Notes under the pieces: model-generated
What the model was told of the DNA's origin: nothing
What the model saw: only the letters and a program-made list of their open reading frames with translations
The model's database searches: none
In this document: positions 57,096 to 64,000 of the stretch, in pieces
How positions within the stretch are numbered: position 1 is the stretch's first letter
Layout: every line of letters begins with the position of its first letter
DNA from: Cylicocyclus nassatus
Taxonomy: Eukaryota > Nematoda > Chromadorea > Rhabditida > Strongylidae
Reading direction: 5' to 3'
DNA length: 64,000 nt
Assembly: GCA_958299035.1 (NCBI GenBank)
Contig: CATQJL010000168.1
Location: forward strand, 1-64,000
Position numbers and translations under genes: made by a program

Positions 57096-60000
57096 CCTAC
57101 GAGTGAGTGTCAAGGCTTACGAGTGAGTGTCAAGGCCTACGAGTGAGTGTCAAGGCCTACGAGCGAGTGTCAAGGCCTACGAGTGAGTGTCAAGGCCTAC
57201 GAGCGAGTGTCAAGGCCTACGAGTGAGTGTCAAGGCCTACGAGTGAGTGTCAAGGCCTACGAGTGAGTGTCAAGGCCTACGAGTGAGTGTCAAGGCCTAC
57301 GAGCGAGTGTCAAGGCCTACGAGTGAGTGTCAAGGCCTACGAGCGAGTGTCAAGGCCTACGAGCGAGTGTCAAGGCCTACGGGTGAGTGTCAAGGCCTAC
57401 GAGCGAGTGTCAAGGCCTACGAGTGAGTGTCAAGGCTTACGAGTGAGTGTCAAGGCCTACGAGTGAGTGTCAAGGCCTACGAGCGAGTGTCAAGGCCTAC
57501 GAGTGAGTGTCAAGGCCTACGAGCGAGTGTCAAGGCCTACGAATTAGTGTCAAGGCCTACGAATGAGTGTCAAGGCCTACGAGCGAGTGTCAAGGCCTAC
57601 GAGTGAGTGTCAAGGCCTACGAGCGAGTGTCAAGGCCTACGAGCGAGTTTCAAGGCCTACGAGTGAGTGTCAAGGCCTACGAGCGAGTGTCAAGGCCTAC
57701 GAGCGAGTGTCAAGGCCTACGGGTGAGTGTCAAGGCCTACGAGCGAGTGTCAAGGCCTACGAGCGAGTGTCAAGGCCTACGAGCGAGTGTCAAGGCCTAC
57801 GAGCGAGTGTCAAAGCCTACGAGCGAGTGTCAAGGCCTACGAGCGAGTGTCAAGGCCTACGAGCGAGTGTCAAGGCCTACGAGTGAGTGTCAAGGCCTAC
57901 GAGCGAGTGTCAAGGCCTACGAGCGAGTGTCAAGGCCTACGAGCGACTGTCAAGGCCTACGAGTGAGTGTCAAGGCCTACGAGCGAGTGTTAAGGCCTAC
58001 GAGTGAGAGTCAAGGCCTACGAGCGACTGTCAAGGCCTACGAGCGAGTGTCAAGGCCTACGAGCGAGTGTCAAGGCCTACGAGTGAGTGTCAAGGCCTAC
58101 GAGCGAGTGTCAAGGCCTACGAGTGAGTGTCAAGGCCTACGAGCGAGTGTCAAGGCCTACGAGCGAGTGTCAAGGCCTACGAGTGAGTGTCAAGGCCTAC
58201 GAGCGAGTGTCAAGGCCTACGAGCGAGTGTCAAGGCCTACGAGTGAGTGTCAAGGCCTACGAGCGAGTGTCAAGGCCTACGAGCGAGTGTCAAGGCCTAC
58301 GGGTGAGTGTCAAGGCCTACGAGCGAGTGTCAAGGCCTACGAGTGAGTGTCAAGGCTTACGAGTGAGTGTCAAGGCCTACGAGTGAGTGTCAAGGCCTAC
58401 GAGCGAGTGTCAAGGCCTACGAGTGAGTGTCAAGGCCTACGAGCGAGTGTCAAGGCCTACGAGTGAGTGTCAAGGCCTACGAGTGAGTGTCAAGGCCTAC
58501 GAGTGAGTGTCAAGGCCTACGAGTGAGTGTCAAGGCCTACGAGCGAGTGTCAAGGCCTACGAGTGAGTGTCAAGGCCTACGAGCGAGTGTCAAGGCCTAC
58601 GAGCGAGTGTCAAAGCCTACGAGCGAGTGTCAAGGCCTACGAGCGAGTGTCAAGGCCTACGAGTGAGTGTCAAGGCCTACGAGCGAGTGTCAAGGCCTAC
58701 GAGCGAGTGTCAAGGCCTACGAGCGAGTGTCAAGGCCTACGAGTGAGTGTCAAGGCCTACGAGCGAGTGTCAAGGCCTACGAGCGAGTGAGTGTCAAAGC
58801 CTACGAGCGAGTGTCAAGGCCTACGAGCGAGTGTTAAGGCCTACGAGTGAGAGTCAAGGCCTACGAGCGAGTGTCAAGGCCTACGAGCGAGTGTCAAGGC
58901 CTACGAGCGAGTGTCAAGGCCTACGAGTGAGTGTCAAGGCCTACGAGCGAGTGTCAAGGCCTACGAGCGAGTGAGTGTCAAAGCCTACGAGCGAGTGTCA
59001 AGGCCTACGAGCGAGTGTTAAGGCCTACGAGTGAGAGTCAAGGCCTACGAGCGAGTGTCAAGGCCTACGAGCGAGTGTCAAGGCCTACGAGCGAGTGTCA
59101 AGGCCTACAAGTGAGTGTCAAAGCCTACGAGCGAGTGTCAAGGCCTACGAACGAGTGTCAAGGCCTACGAGCGAGTGTCAAAGCCTACGAGTGAGTGTCA
59201 AGGCCTACGAATGAGTGTCAAGGCCTACGAATGAGTGTCAAGGCCTACGAGCGAGTGTCAAGGCCTACGAGTGAGTGTCAAGGCCTACGAGCGAGTGTCA
59301 AGGCCTACGAGCGAGTTTCAAGGCCTACGAGTGAGTGTCAAGGCCTACGAGCGAGTGTCAAGGCCTACGAGCGAGTGTCAAGGCCTACGGGTGAGTGTCA
59401 AGGCCTACGAGCGAGTGTCAAGGCCTACGAGCGAGTGTCAAGGCCTACGAGTGAGTGTCAAGGCCTACGAGCGAGTGTCAAGGCCTACGAGCGAGTGTCA
59501 AGGCCTACGGGTGAGTGTCAAGGCCTACGAGCGAGTGTCAAGGCCTACGAGTGAGTGTCAAGGCCTACGAGCGAGTGTCAAGGCCTACGAGTGAGTGTCA
59601 AGGCCTACGAGCGAGTGTCAAGGCCTACGAGCGAGTGTCAAAGCCTACGAGCGAGTGTCAAGGCCTACGAGCGAGTGTCAAGGCCTACGAGTGAGTGTCA
59701 AGGCCTACGAGCGAGTGTCAAGGCCTACGAGCGAGTGTCAAGGCCTACGAGCGAGTGTCAAGGCCTACGAGTGAGTGTCAAGGCCTACGAGCGAGTGTCA
59801 AGGCCTACGAGCGAGTGAGTGTCAAAGCCTACGAGCGAGTGTCAAGGCCTACGAGCGAGTGTTAAGGCCTACGAGTGAGAGTCAAGGCCTACGAGCGAGT
59901 GTCAAGGCCTACGAGCGAGTGTCAAGGCCTACGAGCGAGTGTCAAGGCCTACGAGTGAGTGTCAAGGCCTACGAGCGAGTGTCAAGGCCTACGAGCGAGT

Positions 60001-63000
60001 GAGTGTCAAAGCCTACGAGCGAGTGTCAAGGCCTACGAGCGAGTGTTAAGGCCTACGAGTGAGAGTCAAGGCCTACGAGCGAGTGTCAAGGCCTACGAGC
60101 GAGTGTCAAGGCCTACGAGCGAGTGTCAAGGCCTACAAGTGAGTGTCAAAGCCTACGAGCGAGTGTCAAGACCTACGAACGAGTGTCAAGGCCTACGAGC
60201 GAGTGTCAAAGCCTACGAGTGAGTGTCAAGGCCTACGAATGAGTGTCAAGGCCTACGAATGAGTGTCAAGGCCTACGAGCGAGTGTCAAGGCCTACGAGT
60301 GAGTGTCAAGGCCTACGAGCGAGTGTCAAGGCCTACGAGCGAGTTTCAAGGCCTACGAGTGAGTGTCAAGGCCTACGAGCGAGTGTCAAGGCCTACGAGC
60401 GAGTGTCAAGGCCTACGGGTGAGTGTCAAGGCCTACGAGCGAGTGTCAAGGCCTACGAGCGAGTGTCAAGGCCTACGAGTGAGTGTCAAGGCCTACGAGC
60501 GAGTGTCAAGGCCTACGGGTGAGTGTCAAGGCCTACGAGCGAGTGTCAAGGCCTACGAGTGAGTGTCAAGGCTTACGAGTGAGTGTCAAGGCCTACGAGT
60601 GAGTGTCAAGGCCTACGAGCGAGTGTCAAGGCCTACGAGTGAGTGTCAAGGCCTACGAGCGAGTGTCAAAGCCTACGAGCGAGTGTCAAGGCCTACGAGC
60701 GAGTGTCAAGGCCTACGAGTGAGTGTCAAGGCCTACGAGCGAGTGTCAAGGCCTACGAGTGAGTGTCAAGGCCTACGAGCGAGTGTCAAGGCCTACGAGC
60801 GAGTGTCAAAACCTACGAGTGAGTGTCAAGGCCTACGAGCGAGTGTCAAGGCCTACGAGCGAGTGTCAAGGCCTACGAGTGAGTGTCAAGGCCTACGAGC
60901 GAGTGTCAAGGCCTACGAGCGAGTGAGTGTCAAAGCCTACGAGCGAGTGTCAAGGCCTACGAGCGAGTGTTAAGGCCTACGAGTGAGAGTCAAGGCCTAC
61001 GAGCGAGTGTCAAGGCCTACGAGCGAGTGTCAAGGCCTACGAGCGAGTGTCAAGGCCTACAAGTGAGTGTCAAAGCCTACGAGCGAGTGTCAAGACCTAC
61101 GAACGAGTGTCAAGGCCTACGAGCGAGTGTCAAAGCCTACGAGTGAGTGTCAAGGCCTACGAATGAGTGTCAAGGCCTACGAATGAGTGTCAAGGCCTAC
61201 GAGCGAGTGTCAAGGCCTACGAGTGAGTGTCAAGGCCTACGAGTGAGTGTCAAGGCCTACGAGCGAGTGTCAAGGCCTACGAGTGAGTGTCAAGGCCTAC
61301 GAGCGAGTGTCAAGGCCTACGAGCGAGTGTCAAGGCCTACGAGTGAGTGTCAAGGCCTACGAGCGAGTGTCAAGGCCTACGAGCGAGTGTCAAGGCCTAC
61401 GAGTGAGTGTCAAGGCCTACGAGCGAGTGTCAAGGCCTACGAGCGAGTGTCAAGGCCTACGGGTGAGTGTCAAGGCCTACGAGCGAGTGTCAAGGCCTAC
61501 GAGTGAGTGTCAAGGCTTACGAGTGAGTGTCAAGGCCTACGAGTGAGTGTCAAGGCCTACGAGCGAGTGTCAAGGCCTACGAGTGAGTGTCAAGGCCTAC
61601 GAGCGAGTGTCAAGGCCTACGAGTGAGTGTCAAGGCCTACGAGTGAGTGTCAAGGCCTACGAGTGAGTGTCAAGGCCTACGAGCGAGTGTCAAGGCCTAC
61701 GAGTGAGTGTCAAGGCCTACGAGCGAGTGTCAAGGCCTACGAGTGAGTGTCAAGGCCTACGAGCGAGTGTCAAGGCCTACGAGCGAGTGTCAAAGCCTAC
61801 GAGCGAGTGTCAAGGCCTACGAGCGAGTGTCAAGGCCTACGAGTGAGTGTCAAGGCCTACGAGCGAGTTCAAGGCCTACGAGCGAGTGTCAAGGCCTACG
61901 AGCGAGTGTCAAGGCCTACGAGTGAGTGTCAAGGCCTACGAGCGAGTGTCAAGGCCTACGAGCGAGTGAGTGTCAAAGCCTACGAGCGAGTGTCAAGGCC
62001 TACGAGCGAGTGTTAAGGCCTACGAGTGAGAGTCAAGGCCTACGAGCGAGTGTCAAGGCCTACGAGCGAGTGTCAAGGCCTACGAGCGAGTGTCAAGGCC
62101 TACGAGTGAGTGTCAAGGCCTACGAGCGAGTGTCAAGGCCTACGAGCGAGTGAGTGTCAAAGCCTACGAGCGAGTGTCAAGGCCTACGAGCGAGTGTTAA
62201 GGCCTACGAGTGAGAGTCAAGGCCTACGAGCGAGTGTCAAGGCCTACGAGCGAGTGTCAAGGCCTACGAGCGAGTGTCAAGGCCTACAAGTGAGTGTCAA
62301 AGCCTACGAGCGAGTGTCAAGACCTACGAACGAGTGTCAAGGCCTACGAGCGAGTGTCAAAGCCTACGAGTGAGTGTCAAGGCCTACGAATGAGTGTCAA
62401 GGCCTACGAATGAGTGTCAAGGCCTACGAGCGAGTGTCAAGGCCTACGAGTGAGTGTCAAGGCCTACGAGCGAGTGTCAAGGCCTACGAGCGAGTTTCAA
62501 GGCCTACGAGTGAGTGTCAAGGCCTACGAGCGAGTGTCAAGGCCTACGAGCGAGTGTCAAGGCCTACGGGTGAGTGTCAAGGCCTACGAGCGAGTGTCAA
62601 GGCCTACGAGCGAGTGTCAAGGCCTACGAGCGAGTGTCAAGGCCTACGGGTGAGTGTCAAGGCCTACGAGCGAGTGTCAAGGCCTACGAGTGAGTGTCAA
62701 GGCTTACGAGTGAGTGTCAAGGCCTACGAGTGAGTGTCAAGGCCTACGAGCGAGTGTCAAGGCCTACGAGTGAGTGTCAAGGCCTACGAGCGAGTGTCAA
62801 AGCCTACGAGCGAGTGTCAAGGCCTACGAGCGAGTGTCAAGGCCTACGAGTGAGTGTCAAGGCCTACGAGTGAGTGTCAAGGCCTACGAGTGAGTGTCAA
62901 GGCCTACGAGCGAGTGTCAAGGCCTACGAGCGAGTGAGTGTCAAAGCCTACGAGCGAGTGTCAAGGCCTACGAGCGAGTGTTAAGGCCTACGAGTGAGTG

Positions 63001-64000
63001 TCAAGGCCTACGAGCGAGTGTCAAGGCCTACGAGTGAGTGTCAAGGCCTACGAGCGAGTGTCAAGGCCTACGAGCGAGCGAGTGTCAAAGCCTACGAGTG
63101 AGTGTCAAGGCCTACGAATGAGTGTCAAGGCCTACGAATGAGTGTCAAGGCCTACGAGCGAGTGTCAAGGCCTACGAGTGAGTGTCAAGGCCTACGAGCG
63201 AGTGTCAAGGCCTACGAGCGAGTTTCAAGGCCTACGAGTGAGTGTCAAGGCCTACGAGCGAGTGTCAAGGCCTACGAGCGAGTGTCAAGTCCTACGGGTG
63301 AGTGTCAAGGCCTACGAGCGAGTGTCAAGGCCTACGAGCGAGTGTCAAGGCCTACGAGTGAGTGTCAAGGCCTACGAGCGAGTGTCAAGGCCTACGAGCG
63401 AGTGTCAAGGCCTACGGGTGAGTGTCAAGGCCTACGAGCGAGTGTCAAGGCCTACGAGCGAGTGTCAAGGCCTACGAGCGAGTGTCAAGGCCTAAGGTGA
63501 GTGTCAAGGCCTACGAGCGAATGTCAAGGCCTACGAGTGAGTGTCAAGGCCTACGAGTGAGTGTCAAGGCCTACGAGTGAGTGTCAAGGCCTACGAGCGA
63601 GTGTCAAGGCCTACGAGCGAGTGTCAAGGCCTACGAGCGAGTGTCAAGGCCTACGAGCGAGTGTCAAGGCCTACGAGCGAGTGTCAAGGCCTACGAGCGA
63701 GTGTCAAGGCCTACGAGTGAGTGTCAAGGCCTACGAGCGAGTGTCAAGGCCTACGAGTGAGTGTCAAGGCCTACGAGCGAGTGTCAAGGCCTACGAGCGA
63801 GTGTCAAGGCCTACGAGTGAGTGTCAAGGCCTACGAGCGAGTGTCAAGGCCTACGAGCGAGTGTCAAGGCCTACGGGTGAGTGTCAAGGCCTACGAGCGA
63901 GTGTCAAGGCTTACGAGTGAGTGTCAAGGCCTACGAGTGAGTGTCAAGGCCTACGAGTGAGTGTCAAGGCCTACGAGTGAGTGTCAAGGCCTACGAGTGA
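57096..64000 (+). repeat. 20-bp tandem satellite array, right arm
   Basis: About 345 further units in the same orientation run off the window end. Typical 184-bp doublets occur at 58747/58931, 59775/59959 and 61926/62110. Units with gagtttc (near 57647, 59314, 60342, 62490, 63221) are found only in this arm. Isolated lesions include gaattag near 57541, a one-base loss (gagttcaagg) near 61866, an extra gagc near 63076, caagtcc near 63290 and a one-base loss (cctaaggtg) near 63492. True linkage to the middle arm is uncertain because of the adapter. Confidence 0.94.
58527..60560 (+). repeat. Tandem 1,028-bp higher-order repeat, two copies plus derivatives
   Basis: Runs at 58527/59555, 58747/59775, 58931/59959, 59195/60223 and 59235/60263 are offset by exactly 1,028 bp (51 monomers plus two 4-bp extensions). 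The second copy has caagacc next to cgaacgag (near 60172) where the first has caaggcc; that derived state is carried into the later copies near 61092 and 62321. Shortened or rearranged copies follow at 924 bp (60883, 61147), 1,227 bp (62110, 62374) and 728 bp (63102). Confidence 0.83.

Noticed and set aside
27..64000. CRISPR array or other repeat-spacer system
   Set aside because: Repeats are directly contiguous with no unique spacers, no leader and no cas genes, and the context is eukaryotic-looking.
27..64000. Telomeric repeat tract
   Set aside because: The unit is 20 bp with balanced strands and no TTAGG, TTAGGG or TTTAGGG-type core; no array end with a telomere is seen.

Overview
This 64-kb window is almost entirely a eukaryotic-style satellite DNA array. 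The monomer is 20 bp, consensus gtgtcaaggcctacgagyga (y = c or t). It runs head to tail in one orientation from base 27 to the end, about 3,100 copies if every unit is 20 bp. I see no cellular gene, RNA gene, operon or CRISPR array. The open reading frames along the array are by-products of a monomer whose common c-form has no stop codon in any forward frame. They spell one 20-residue repeat in all three frames and are not annotated as genes.

Layout. (1) Bases 1-26 are a synthetic amplification adapter (SMART-type oligo), so the sequence begins at an untrimmed read end. (2) Bases 27-43184 are the left array. It has a domain of nearly pure 20-bp units (to about 7.5 kb), a domain studded with 24-bp units (about 7.5-32 kb), and a second mainly 20-bp domain (about 32-43 kb). 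(3) Bases 43185-45119 are an AT-rich 1,935-bp DNA transposon, the only non-satellite biological sequence here. It has 11-bp terminal inverted repeats, a perfect 8-bp target-site duplication (GTGTCAAG), and tandem 42-bp subterminal repeats at both ends. No transposase is recognisable. (4) Bases 45120-57069 continue the array in register. (5) Bases 57070-57095 are the same adapter in reverse complement, inside the array, with 162 bp of array sequence repeated on its two sides. This is an assembly or read artefact. (6) Bases 57096-64000 are more array.

The array has nested higher-order structure: tandem or displaced copies at offsets of 184, 420, 740, 860, 1028, 1220, 1270, 1648, 2007, 2659, 2752 and 3044 bp, several with no difference that I noticed by eye. 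This is what repeated unequal exchange or amplification produces. Because of the adapter scar, array length and copy order should be treated as provisional.

Organism. Long satellite, a cut-and-paste transposon and no genes in 64 kb point to a eukaryotic heterochromatic contig. From memory, this 26-nt adapter is used in PCR-amplified ultra-low-input long-read genomic libraries, which would fit a very small animal, but that is inference. I did not find a new functional system. The most useful observations are the two adapter scars, the cleanly datable transposon insertion, its unusual 42-bp subterminal repeats, and a CpG-decay pattern in the monomer variants.
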